Assembly (NCBI GenBank): GCA_025966215.1
Contig: JAOPVM010000383.1
Coordinates: 1-9,480, forward strand
DNA from: Klenkia sp.
GTDB lineage: Bacteria; Actinomycetota; Actinomycetes; Mycobacteriales; Geodermatophilaceae
Direction: 5' to 3'
Length of the DNA: 9,480 bases
Part shown: positions 1-5,324 of the stretch, piece by piece
How positions within the stretch are numbered: the stretch's first letter is position 1
Layout of the letters: the number at the start of each line of letters is the position of its first letter
Program-made: the position numbers and the translations under genes
Notes under the pieces: generated by a model
The model's input: the letters and a program-made list of their open reading frames with translations, nothing else
The model's database searches: none
Told to the model about the DNA's origin: nothing

Positions 1-136
1 GCTCGGCCACCCGCCGGGCCTCCCGGCCGCTGGCGTGCAGCGAGGAGGCGTTGCCCACCCGGGCCAGCTGCTCGGTCATCGCCGCCAGCGCGGACGGCAG
101 CATCGGCGTCGTCGCGGCGTGGTCCAGGTACGTCAT
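1..136 (-). CDS. Cysteine desulfurase (NifS/IscS family), N-terminal fragment
   Basis: Only the first 45 codons are inside the window; the rest continues off the left edge. The translation starts [12 protein letters not shown], then has a segment with [12 protein letters not shown]. These are the hallmark N-terminal strand and substrate-loop motifs of class V aminotransferase-fold cysteine desulfurases, PLP enzymes that take sulfur from L-cysteine as an enzyme-bound persulfide for Fe-S clusters and tRNA thiolation. The ATG at 134-136 is chosen because family members begin within a few residues of YLDHAATT. No clear Shine-Dalgarno precedes it; a TACGCT hexamer (minus strand, 151-146) could be a -10. 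The PLP lysine and catalytic cysteine lie outside the window. An adjacent etfA remnant recalls the mycobacterial order etfA...iscS-trmU, so this is probably a housekeeping gene and not a member of the nearby sulfur operon. Identity is secure from the motif despite the short length. Confidence 0.9.
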   Translation of the reverse strand, partial: MTYLDHAATTPMLPSALAAMTEQLARVGNASSLHASGREARRVAE

Positions 137-245
137 GGCCTGGCCAGCGTAGGCGTCCGGCGCGGGGCGCACCCCTGGACCGTCCGGCTGATGGAAGTGC
201 GCACCGCCTGTGGTCTCCCTCGTCTGGCCCCCTTCCCCGGACGTG

Positions 246-283
246 CGTCGAGCGCCGACCCCGGGGGAGGTCGGCGCTCGACG
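246..283 (-). terminator. 15-bp hairpin downstream of the etfA remnant
   Basis: Bases 246-260 and 269-283 are perfect reverse complements (15 bp) around an 8-nt loop. The hairpin begins 21 nt past the stop of the etfA remnant and lies before the cysteine desulfurase start. There is no T-run on either side, which is common for terminators in GC-rich actinomycetes. It is probably the original etfA terminator, left in place when the gene body was lost. Confidence 0.7.
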
Positions 284-304
284 GTCCGTGGAGCGGCGGG
301 CCGC

Positions 305-388
305 TCAGCCCTTGCGGGCGGTGATCTGCTCGGTGGCAGCCGGGACGACGGTGTTCAGGTCGCCCACGACGCCGAAGTCGGCGAGCTC
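305..388 (-). pseudogene. etfA: C-terminal remnant of electron transfer flavoprotein alpha subunit
   Basis: Read on the minus strand, 388-305 encodes ELADFGVVGDLNTVVPAATE followed by QITARKG and a TGA stop. This closely resembles the C-terminal tail of bacterial ETF alpha subunits, where an ADYGVVGDL-type motif ends the FAD-binding domain. EtfA is normally about 320 aa; only 27 codons remain. Upstream in the same frame the similarity stops within one or two codons of 388. The frame then runs back without any ATG, GTG or TTG to the in-frame stop of the TauE gene at 443-445, so the remnant cannot be translated on its own. The neighbouring cysteine desulfurase supports an ancestral etfA locus. 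Family assignment rests on recognising the tail motif; alternatives are a duplicated gene 3' end left by site-specific integration, or an assembly join. Confidence 0.75.
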
Positions 389-400
389 GGCACGCTGCCG

Positions 401-426
401 AAACCCGCCAGCCCATGGGCGGCGGG
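401..426 (-). terminator. Hairpin plus T-run ending the sulfur operon
   Basis: On the minus strand a stem of CCCGCC/GGCGGG (426-421 with 409-404) continues into GCCC-AT-GGGC (420-411), with one bulged base at 410, and is followed by TTT (403-401). It begins 17 nt after the TauE stop codon. Its position and the short T-run fit an intrinsic terminator for the whole leftward operon. Confidence 0.6.
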
Positions 427-442
427 CACGAGCCCTCCGTGG

Positions 443-1219
443 TCAGCCGACGAGGCTCACGACGACGTGACCGAGCACCAAGACGGCTACGGCGAAGACC
501 AGCCAGGCGAACCAACGCTTGAGCCGGCCGGTGTCCAGGTCGGCGCCCAGGCGTCCGGCCAGGAGTGCTGCGGTCACGGCGGCGGCGGTGAAACCCAGGG
601 TGACGGGCAAGTCGATGGGTGCTTCGCCGGCGTGAGCGGCGAACCCGGCGGCGCTGTTGACGGCCACGATGACCAGTGAGGTGCCGATCGCGGTGGTCAT
701 CGACAGCCCGAGCACGATCACCAGCACCGGGATGATGAGGAAGCCGCCGCCGACGCCGAGCAGGCCGGTGAGGAACCCGACCACCAGGCCACCGGCGAGG
801 GTGCGAGGAAGGCAGCGGCGCCAGTTCACGGTGCCGTGGTCGGTCGCGCAGGCCGCGCCGGTGGTGGGCTTGTCCTGGAGCATCCGCACGCCGGCGGCGA
901 TCATCAGTGCGGCGAAGAGGGCCAGGACGACGTCGCCGGGCAGCAGCCGGTTGACCGCTGCGCCGGCGAAGGCCGTCGCCGCCCCCGCCGCCCCGAAGAC
1001 GACGGCGATGCGCCAGGCGATCTGGCCGGCGCGCAGTCTGGGGAGCACAGCGACGACGGCGGTGATGCCGACGACGAGCAGCGACGTGGCCACGGCCTGC
1101 GGCAGCGGCTGTCCGACGACGTAGACCAGGGCGGGCACGGCCAGGATCGACCCACCCCCGCCGAGGAGTCCGACGAGGACGCCGATGACCAGGCCGAGGC
1201 CGATCGCCGCGGCGATCAC
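443..1219 (-). CDS. TauE/SafE-family sulfite/sulfur-anion exporter
   Basis: A 258-aa polytopic membrane protein, usual length for the TauE/SafE family, with about eight predicted hydrophobic segments. The family's internal duplication is visible: GLLGGGGS near residues 18-24 with an ATSLLVV segment, and GLLGVGGGF near 152-160 with a GTSLVIV segment. The central loop joining the halves carries two cysteines (C124 and C136). Family members move sulfite, sulfoacetate, thiosulfate or related sulfur compounds across the inner membrane; here export of persulfide-oxidation products is the likely role, inferred from context. The GTG start (1217-1219) overlaps the TGA of the upstream rhodanese-DUF2892 gene by 4 bases (GTGA, 1216-1219), so translation is probably coupled. 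It is the last gene of the operon, followed by a hairpin terminator. Substrate and direction are not shown by the sequence. Confidence 0.88.
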   Translation of the reverse strand: MIAAAIGLGLVIGVLVGLLGGGGSILAVPALVYVVGQPLPQAVATSLLVVGITAVVAVLPRLRAGQIAWRIAVVFGAAGAATAFAGAAVNRLLPGDVVLALFAALMIAAGVRMLQDKPTTGAACATDHGTVNWRRCLPRTLAGGLVVGFLTGLLGVGGGFLIIPVLVIVLGLSMTTAIGTSLVIVAVNSAAGFAAHAGEAPIDLPVTLGFTAAAVTAALLAGRLGADLDTGRLKRWFAWLVFAVAVLVLGHVVVSLVG

Positions 1220-1782
1220 CGGGTGGTGGAGCTGCGTAGCACCTGCAGCACGTCGTCGAGGTGCACCGGGGTCTCGCCTCGGTTGTAGGGCAGCGCGGAC
1301 AGGGCGGCTCCCATGGCGCAGGTGTCGGTGACCGCGGCACCGGCCAGACCGGCCCCGATGCCGCCAGCGAGGAAGCGGGCCCGGGGGAACCGGATCGAGG
1401 CCAACACGCTCCCGGCCACGATGGTGCCGGCGACCAGGCGCACCTGGCGCTCGAGCGCCCAGCGCTGCTTGCCGCGGCGCACGGTGTGGCCGTCCGCGGT
1501 GTGGGCGTCCATGCCGCCGTCCAGCACGGCGAGCTGCTCGGCTCCGGCCGAGGCCAGGACGTCGTGGGCGGTCCGGGCCCTGGAGCCGGCCTGGCAGACC
1601 AGCACGACCGGGCCTTCCAGGGCGTCAGCGAGGGTGTCGGCGTGGGCCTGCACCAGGGCCAGGGGCACGTTGACCGCGCCGGGGATGTGCGCGGTCTCGA
1701 ACTCCGCGGGGGTGCGGACGTCGACCAGGGTGGCCGTGGTGGTGGCGACCTCGGTGGGGGCGATCAGGGTGGGGGTGCTCAT
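1216..1782 (-). CDS. Rhodanese-DUF2892 membrane sulfurtransferase (YgaP-like)
   Basis: 188 aa in two parts. Residues about 5-95 form a rhodanese domain with a VDVRTPAEF strand, a HIPGAVNVP segment and the active-site loop CQAGSRA, catalytic cysteine C63. Residues about 108-170 form a DUF2892 module with two hydrophobic stretches (about 114-130 and 137-158), a TDTCAMG motif with C155, and an ending LPYNR, as in E. coli YgaP. It should accept sulfane sulfur on C63 at the cytoplasmic face of the membrane; the hairpin may pass a sulfur compound or contact the exporter encoded next to it. The ATG at 1780-1782 has an AGAGGA Shine-Dalgarno about 8 nt upstream. It overlaps tauE by 4 bases, and 53 nt separate it from the small Cys-rich gene upstream. 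The rhodanese assignment is firm; the function of the membrane part is unknown. Confidence 0.9.
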   Translation of the reverse strand: MSTPTLIAPTEVATTTATLVDVRTPAEFETAHIPGAVNVPLALVQAHADTLADALEGPVVLVCQAGSRARTAHDVLASAGAEQLAVLDGGMDAHTADGHTVRRGKQRWALERQVRLVAGTIVAGSVLASIRFPRARFLAGGIGAGLAGAAVTDTCAMGAALSALPYNRGETPVHLDDVLQVLRSSTTR

Positions 1783-1835
1783 GGGCGTCGTCCTCTGGTG
1801 GTGGGGGGTGCGACGTCGTCGGCGCGAGGGGTGGG

Positions 1836-2003
1836 TCAGGAGCGGCTGAACAGCCGGCGCAGGCGGCCGCGCTCAAGGGGCTCGGCCGGGTGCCCGGGAC
1901 AGCGCTGAGCAGTCGGCACGCTGCGCATGACCTGGTCGACGTGCTGGCCGCAGCCGGCCCAGGTGGTCTTCCCACAGGTGCGGCAGGGGGTCGCGCGGCA
2001 CAC
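1836..2003 (-). CDS. 55-aa Cys-rich (zinc-ribbon-like) small protein
   Basis: A 55-codon gene easily missed because it is short and starts with GTG. The GTG (2003-2001) lies one base after the stop of the dioxygenase gene (2007-2005), so it is probably translated by reinitiation. It encodes a CRTCGKTTWAGCGQH core: Cys at 2, 7, 10, 18 and 35 and His at 21 and 38, then a basic Arg-rich tail ending LFRS-like (RLFSRS). The CxxC...CxxH arrangement suggests a small zinc-binding knuckle or a thiol-rich sulfur carrier. Short proteins with this TCGKTTWAGCGQH core occur as uncharacterised proteins in many actinobacteria (from memory). Its place inside a persulfide operon raises the possibility that its thiols accept sulfane sulfur, which is inference. 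No signal peptide or membrane segment is seen. Confidence 0.8.
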   Translation of the reverse strand: MCRATPCRTCGKTTWAGCGQHVDQVMRSVPTAQRCPGHPAEPLERGRLRRLFSRS

Positions 2004-2004
2004 G

Positions 2005-3381
2005 TCAGACCCCCACCGGCTCGGCGTGCAGCCCGACGGCGGCCGACCCGGTCTCCTGGTCGCCGTAGCCGCCGTCGACCAGCACCGGACGACGTCCGGC
2101 CCGGGCCAGCAGACAGGCGGCGATCGAGGCGCGGTAGCCCGAGCCGCAGTAGACCCAGACCTCCCCGTCGGGCACCTCGCTCATCCGGTCGCACAACTCG
2201 TGGATCGGGATGTGCATCGACCCGCGCACACCGCCGGTGGCGCGCTCGTCGTCCCGGCGCGCGTCCAGGACGACGGTGTCCGGGTGCTCGGACAGCTGCG
2301 TGGCCAGGCCCGTGAAGTCGCTCACCGGGTAGGAGCCCAGCTCGGCGCCGTCCGCCAACTCCTCAGGCGTGCCGATCGCGGCACCGGCGAGCCGGTCGAC
2401 CCCGATGCGGACCAGCTCCCGGCGGGCTGTGGCGATCTGCTCGCTGCTGTCCCCGATGAGGGTCAGCGGGGCGTCCCAGTCGTAGAGCCAGCCCAGGTAC
2501 GTGAGGAAGTTGCTGCTCAGCTCGAAGTTGAGCGCGCCGGGTAGGTGGGCGTGGGCGAACGCCGTCCGGGTGCGCAGGTCAACGACCCACTCACCGGCCG
2601 CCAGCCGGCCGGCCAGCTCCTCGGCGTCCACTGCGCGCGGGGGTGACAGGTCCACCGGCGCCGGGCCGGCGGCGTTGATCGGACCCATGTGCGCGTAGTA
2701 GGCCGGGTAGGCGCCCAGCCCGGCGATCAGCTCGTCGACGAAGGTCTGCTCGTCCTGGGTGAGCGCCGGGTTCACCGCCCGCTGCTCGGCGATGGTGGAG
2801 GACGTGCCGCTGGTCGGGGTGGCGGCACAGAAGCTGCCGAACCCGTGGCTGGGGAACACCGCCGTCCCCGCGGGGAGCTCCTCGACCAGCCGGTGCACCG
2901 AGTGGAACTGGGCGTGGGTGAGCGCGTCGGTGTGCTCGGCGCCGAGCTGGTCGGTGCGCCCGGTCGAGCCGGAGAGCATCGAGCCGCCGGTGAACACCGC
3001 CTGCACCTGCCCGTCCGCACCGGCCAGGGCGTAGGAGACGTGGTGGTGGGTGTGCCCGGGGGTGTGCAGCACGGTGATCCGCAGGTCCCCGGCGGTGTGC
3101 ACGTCGCCGTCGGCGGCGGGGACGCGCTCGTAGGCGACGACGTCCCCGGCCGGGACCAGGTAGGCCGCCCCGGTGACTCGGGCCAGCTCCAACCCGCCGG
3201 TCACGTAGTCGTTGTGCACGTGGGTCTCCAGCACGTGGGTGACGGTCACCCCGCGCTCGGCGACCAGTGCCTGGACGCGGTCTATGTCGCGCTGGGGGTC
3301 GATCACGATGCCGGTGCCGGCCTGGCTGACCAGGTAGCTGCGGTCGCCCAGGCTGGTGGTCTCGATGATGTCGATCTGCAT
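2005..3381 (-). CDS. Persulfide-dioxygenase-like MBL protein with two rhodanese domains (CstB-like)
   Basis: 458 aa in three parts. Residues 1-240 are a metallo-beta-lactamase fold of the ETHE1/persulfide dioxygenase type: THVHND (H54, H56, D58), TPGH (H110), a GRTD element after the FTGG segment, and HGFGSFC (H179). Residues about 250-345 are a rhodanese-like domain with DLRTRTAF and HLPGALN motifs, but the active loop reads GDSSEQ with no cysteine. Residues about 352-455 are an intact rhodanese with the CGSGYRA loop, C412. This dioxygenase/pseudo-rhodanese/rhodanese order is that of S. aureus CstB, which oxidises low-molecular-weight persulfides to thiosulfate. The Asp that completes the iron site in ETHE1 (FTGD) is Gly133 here. 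The ATG (3379-3381) has AAGGAG 5 nt upstream. A degenerate copy of the CstR operator lies just before it, suggesting separate control. Architecture is certain; catalytic activity is inferred. Confidence 0.88.
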   Translation of the reverse strand: MQIDIIETTSLGDRSYLVSQAGTGIVIDPQRDIDRVQALVAERGVTVTHVLETHVHNDYVTGGLELARVTGAAYLVPAGDVVAYERVPAADGDVHTAGDLRITVLHTPGHTHHHVSYALAGADGQVQAVFTGGSMLSGSTGRTDQLGAEHTDALTHAQFHSVHRLVEELPAGTAVFPSHGFGSFCAATPTSGTSSTIAEQRAVNPALTQDEQTFVDELIAGLGAYPAYYAHMGPINAAGPAPVDLSPPRAVDAEELAGRLAAGEWVVDLRTRTAFAHAHLPGALNFELSSNFLTYLGWLYDWDAPLTLIGDSSEQIATARRELVRIGVDRLAGAAIGTPEELADGAELGSYPVSDFTGLATQLSEHPDTVVLDARRDDERATGGVRGSMHIPIHELCDRMSEVPDGEVWVYCGSGYRASIAACLLARAGRRPVLVDGGYGDQETGSAAVGLHAEPVGV

Positions 3382-3397
3382 GCTGACTCCTTCAGAT

Positions 3398-3418
3398 ACG
3401 GTACGGGGTAGGGGTACC
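3398..3418 (-). promoter_or_regulatory. Second, degenerate CstR-type operator before the dioxygenase gene
   Basis: In the 71-nt gap between the rhodanese and dioxygenase genes, GGTAC (3400-3404) and GTACC (3414-3418) form an inverted repeat around GGGGTA units (3405-3410 and 3411-3416). The TACCCC half-site seen on the minus strand is shared with the perfect palindrome at 4058-4077, but the second half is not symmetrical. A TACCGT hexamer (minus, 3403-3398) could be a -10, giving a short leader ahead of the AAGGAG. It is probably an internal, CstR-controlled promoter; binding is not shown. Confidence 0.45.
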
Positions 3419-3452
3419 TAGACGACCCACGGCGGGGCCGACCGCGTCACGC

Positions 3453-3752
3453 TCAGGCGGCGGGGAGGCCGGCCTCGCGCCAGGCGTTCATGCCGCCAGC
3501 CATGTTCGCGACCTCGCGGCCGGACGCGGCGAGGACCTCGGCGGCTTGCTGACTGCGTCGCCCGCTCTGGCACACGGTGATGACCGGGACGCCGGGGTCG
3601 AGCTCGCCGGCCCGGGCGACGAGCTGACCCAGGGGGATGGCCGCGCTGCCGGCGATGGCGCCGGTGGCCACCTCGTCGGGCTCGCGGACGTCGACCACGG
3701 TGCTGTGGGTGTCGGCAGCGACCTGGGCGGGGGTGAGCTGGGCGATCTGCAC
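3453..3752 (-). CDS. Single-domain rhodanese sulfurtransferase
   Basis: 99 aa, a lone rhodanese domain of the usual 95-110 aa size. Motifs are VVDVREPDE (residues 19-27), a short IPLGQL segment, the active loop CQSGRRS with catalytic C61, and the C-terminal GGMNAWREAGLP typical of cytoplasmic single-domain rhodaneses. It should carry sulfane sulfur as a cysteine persulfide between donors such as thiosulfate or polysulfide and acceptors such as the downstream dioxygenase. The GTG at 3752-3750 is chosen because GAGGAG lies 5 nt before it and because the domain starts at once; extending the frame upstream would overlap the regulator gene. It lies 26 nt downstream of the cstR stop, so both are probably on one transcript from the cstR promoter. 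Confidence 0.9.
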   Translation of the reverse strand: MQIAQLTPAQVAADTHSTVVDVREPDEVATGAIAGSAAIPLGQLVARAGELDPGVPVITVCQSGRRSQQAAEVLAASGREVANMAGGMNAWREAGLPAA

Positions 3753-3778
3753 GGGGTCTCCTCGAGGCGGAATGTGGT

Positions 3779-4045
3779 TCAGGCCAGGGAGAGCAGCAGC
3801 TTCTCCATCTGCACCAGGTCGACCTCCCGCTCCTCGGGAGTGGAGTTGACCGAGCAGTACCGCATGCCGGTGCCGACCACGGCGAAGCTCGCCTTGTTCA
3901 GCGCCTTGGAGGCCGCGGCCAGCTGAGTGACGACAGCGGCACAGTCGCGGCCGTCCTCGATCATCTTCACGATGCCGCCGAGCTGGCCCTGGATCCGGTT
4001 CAGGCGCTTCACGACGTCGGCGAGCTCGCCCTGGGGGATGTCCAC
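3779..4045 (-). CDS. cstR: CsoR-family repressor, persulfide-sensing CstR type
   Basis: 88 aa, all-helical CsoR/RcnR family protein: the VKRLNRIQGQLGGIVKMIED signature (residues 12-31), then DGRDC with C35, and GMRYC with C64. CsoR copper sensors use Cys-His-Cys, with a His four residues before the second Cys; here that position is Gly60 and no His occurs in the protein. The two-Cys, no-His pattern is that of CstR, which forms inter-subunit di- to tetrasulfide links with persulfides and then leaves DNA. The start is GTG at 4045-4043: the CsoR fold begins there, no Shine-Dalgarno is visible, and a -10 TACAGT ends 7 nt upstream, so the mRNA may be leaderless. A perfect operator palindrome lies in its promoter, implying autoregulation. 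Copper sensing is unlikely, nickel sensing also. Confidence 0.9.
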   Translation of the reverse strand: MDIPQGELADVVKRLNRIQGQLGGIVKMIEDGRDCAAVVTQLAAASKALNKASFAVVGTGMRYCSVNSTPEEREVDLVQMEKLLLSLA

Positions 4046-4052
4046 GACAAGG

Positions 4053-4082
4053 ACTGTAGATACCCCTGGGGGTATCTGGCAA
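4053..4082 (-). promoter_or_regulatory. Promoter of the cstR operon, possibly leaderless
   Basis: On the minus strand TTGCCA (4082-4077) and TACAGT (4058-4053) are separated by 18 bases, a reasonable SigA-type -35/-10 pair. Seven bases after the -10 comes the GTG start codon, so the transcription start would fall on or next to the G at 4045. The operator palindrome fills the spacer and touches both elements. Confidence 0.6.
4058..4077 (-). promoter_or_regulatory. CstR/CsoR operator palindrome
   Basis: AGATACCCC (4058-4066) and GGGGTATCT (4069-4077) are exact reverse complements, with 2 bases between them. The ATACCCC/GGGGTAT core is the known operator form for CsoR-family repressors. It sits between the -35 and -10 of the promoter for the CsoR-family gene itself, so the regulator most likely represses its own operon from here. 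Confidence 0.85.
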
Positions 4083-4155
4083 CCACGCCCCGAGTTCGGC
4101 TGGTCCTCCGGACCCGCCGTCGACCACGGCGAAGGCGGCCCGCAGTCCCAACGTG

Positions 4156-4179
4156 GGCGACGGCGACGGCGACGGCGAC
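4156..4179. repeat. GGCGAC tandem hexamer, four copies
   Basis: Four uninterrupted copies of the hexamer GGCGAC. It is in non-coding sequence, so it is a simple-sequence tract with no evident role; copy number may vary between strains. Confidence 0.75.
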
Positions 4180-4525
4180 GGCCGGGCCGAGAACGAACCC
4201 CGCGTGCGCGGAGGCCACGACCGAGGTGGCGCGACCACGGCCGGCATCGGGGACGTTGCGGACGGTCCACCATGTTGCTGCCGAGTTACCGGCGCACACC
4301 GCGGTCGAGGGAGGGAGTCACGGATCTCGGCGCGGCGGCGTGCTCTCCTCCGGCACCCCCCCACCCTCCTCCGAACCGAGCCCAGGCACACCGGCCCGGA
4401 CGCTGCTGCGGTGGCCGTCTCCCTCGCAGCCCAGGACCCGGGCCGACGCCCGACGACGGCAGACGTCGACGAACCGGACGACGGGCCAGGCCCCGACGAC
4501 CCCGCCAGTTCCGACGGGCCTGAGA

Positions 4526-4549
4526 CCGGGCGCCCGACGGCACGCCCGG
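4526..4549 (-). terminator. Hairpin just after the HAD phosphatase stop
   Basis: CCGGGCG (4526-4532) and CGCCCGG (4543-4549) form a 7-bp stem with a 10-nt loop, starting 2 nt beyond the HAD stop codon (4552-4554). It has no T-run. Placement suggests a terminator or transcript-end stabiliser. Confidence 0.45.
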
Positions 4550-4551
4550 GC

Positions 4552-5253
4552 TCACCTCGCGGGTTCGCCTCGTTCCTCGCCGGGAGCAGGGGCCCCCTCC
4601 CGCACGAGGTCAGCCAAACCCCGCCCGGCCAGCGACACCCAGGTCCGGACGGCGTCCCGACCGGCGACTGCGTGCCGTCCCACCCGAATCACGCGGCACC
4701 CTGCCGCCACGGCCGATTCGACCCCGGGCGCGGAGTCCTCGACGGCCACACACTGCCGCGGCTCCCTGTCCACCAGTCCGGCGGCCCGCAGGTACGGCTC
4801 AGGATGGGGCTTGGGGCGTCCGACGTCGTCACCGGTGACCACGGCATCGAACAGATCCAGTCCCGTGGCCCGATCGGCCGCAGCCGCCACCGCTACGGCG
4901 ATCACCGCCGGGGAAGAGGTGACCAACGCAAGCCGGTGACCGGCCACGTGGCACTCCTGCAGCAGCTCCAGCGCGCCCGGCATCCACGGCACGCCCAGGG
5001 AGACGCGGTCGGCGACTGCCTCCACGAGCACCGCCAGCGCCTCCCGCGGATCGAGGGCCACCCCGGCCGCAGTGAGCGCCGCCGCCGTCCGGGCCGGGCT
5101 CTGCCCCACCGTGGCTGCACACTCGGCCGGACCCCAGGCCACGCCGTGCTCGCGCGCCAACTGCTGCTCGGCAGCCGCCCAGAAGGGCTCGGTGTCCACG
5201 AGCGTCCCGTCCATGTCCCAGAGGAACGCCGTCTCAGCGGTGGGCTCAGGCAT
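4552..5253 (-). CDS. HAD-superfamily phosphatase (beta-phosphoglucomutase/CbbY-like)
   Basis: 233 aa, typical for subfamily IA HAD phosphatases. All four HAD motifs are visible: DMDGTLVDTEP with nucleophile D13 and acid/base D15; VTSS with T112-S113; the lysine in GRPKPHPEPY (K148); and VEDSAPG with E172-D173. A helical cap follows motif I (about residues 20-90). It should hydrolyse a small phosphate ester, commonly a sugar or polyol phosphate, in the cytoplasm; a mutase role is less likely without further evidence. It is divergent from a carbohydrate ABC importer, suggesting that its substrate may come from the imported sugar. The ATG (5253-5251) has no good Shine-Dalgarno, but TAGGGT lies 6 nt before it on the minus strand (5265-5260), so the transcript may be leaderless. 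The short C-terminal tail (EGAPAPGEERGEPAR) is disordered-looking. Confidence 0.85.
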   Translation of the reverse strand: MPEPTAETAFLWDMDGTLVDTEPFWAAAEQQLAREHGVAWGPAECAATVGQSPARTAAALTAAGVALDPREALAVLVEAVADRVSLGVPWMPGALELLQECHVAGHRLALVTSSPAVIAVAVAAAADRATGLDLFDAVVTGDDVGRPKPHPEPYLRAAGLVDREPRQCVAVEDSAPGVESAVAAGCRVIRVGRHAVAGRDAVRTWVSLAGRGLADLVREGAPAPGEERGEPAR

Positions 5254-5259
5254 GAGGCA

Positions 5260-5265
5260 ACCCTA
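5260..5265 (-). promoter_or_regulatory. Candidate -10 of a leaderless HAD promoter
   Basis: TAGGGT on the minus strand ends 6 bases before the HAD ATG, which would place the transcription start at the A of the start codon. No convincing -35 is present; the -35 region is occupied by the dyad at 5274-5286. Confidence 0.4.
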
Positions 5266-5273
5266 CGGGTGAC

Positions 5274-5286
5274 GTAGCGAGACTAC
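5274..5286. promoter_or_regulatory. Dyad A, GTAG-N5-CTAC, candidate operator
   Basis: GTAG (5274-5277), CGAGA, CTAC (5283-5286); arms extend to ACGTAG/CTACGT (5272-5277 and 5283-5288). The same GTAG-N5-CTAC pattern recurs at 5358-5370, with identical spacing. It covers about -21 to -33 of the proposed HAD promoter, so a bound repressor would block it. Confidence 0.5.
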
Positions 5287-5324
5287 GTAGCAGACACGTT
5301 CATGGGCTGTTGAGGCGATCCCCC

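Larger units (their letters stand above)
4083..4551. other. 469-nt stretch with no recognised gene
   Basis: This gap separates the leftward cstR promoter from the 3' end of the HAD gene. Several open frames cross it on both strands, but they are Arg/Pro/Gly-rich, have no family motif and mostly read into neighbouring genes out of frame. A four-copy tandem GGCGAC repeat lies at 4156-4179. The last part holds the HAD gene's hairpin (4526-4549). It may be the degraded edge of the transferred sulfur block; nothing else is seen. Confidence 0.5.

Noticed and set aside
1625..2194. A 189-codon minus-strand frame across the small-gene region
   Set aside because: It is Arg/Pro/Ala-rich and out of frame with three motif-bearing genes (rhodanese-DUF2892, the 55-aa protein and the dioxygenase).
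3779..4045. Copper-responsive CsoR
   Set aside because: The His of the Cys-His-Cys copper site is absent (Gly60) and all downstream genes are sulfur-transfer genes, not copper ATPases or chaperones.
3779..4273. An upstream extension of cstR to 4273
   Set aside because: It would translate through the operator and promoter, and the added residues are Arg-rich with no CsoR similarity; the fold begins right after the GTG at 4045.
4153..5277. A 374-codon plus-strand frame across 4153-5277
   Set aside because: Most of it is antisense to the HAD gene; the remainder is low-complexity with no motif and no ribosome-binding site.
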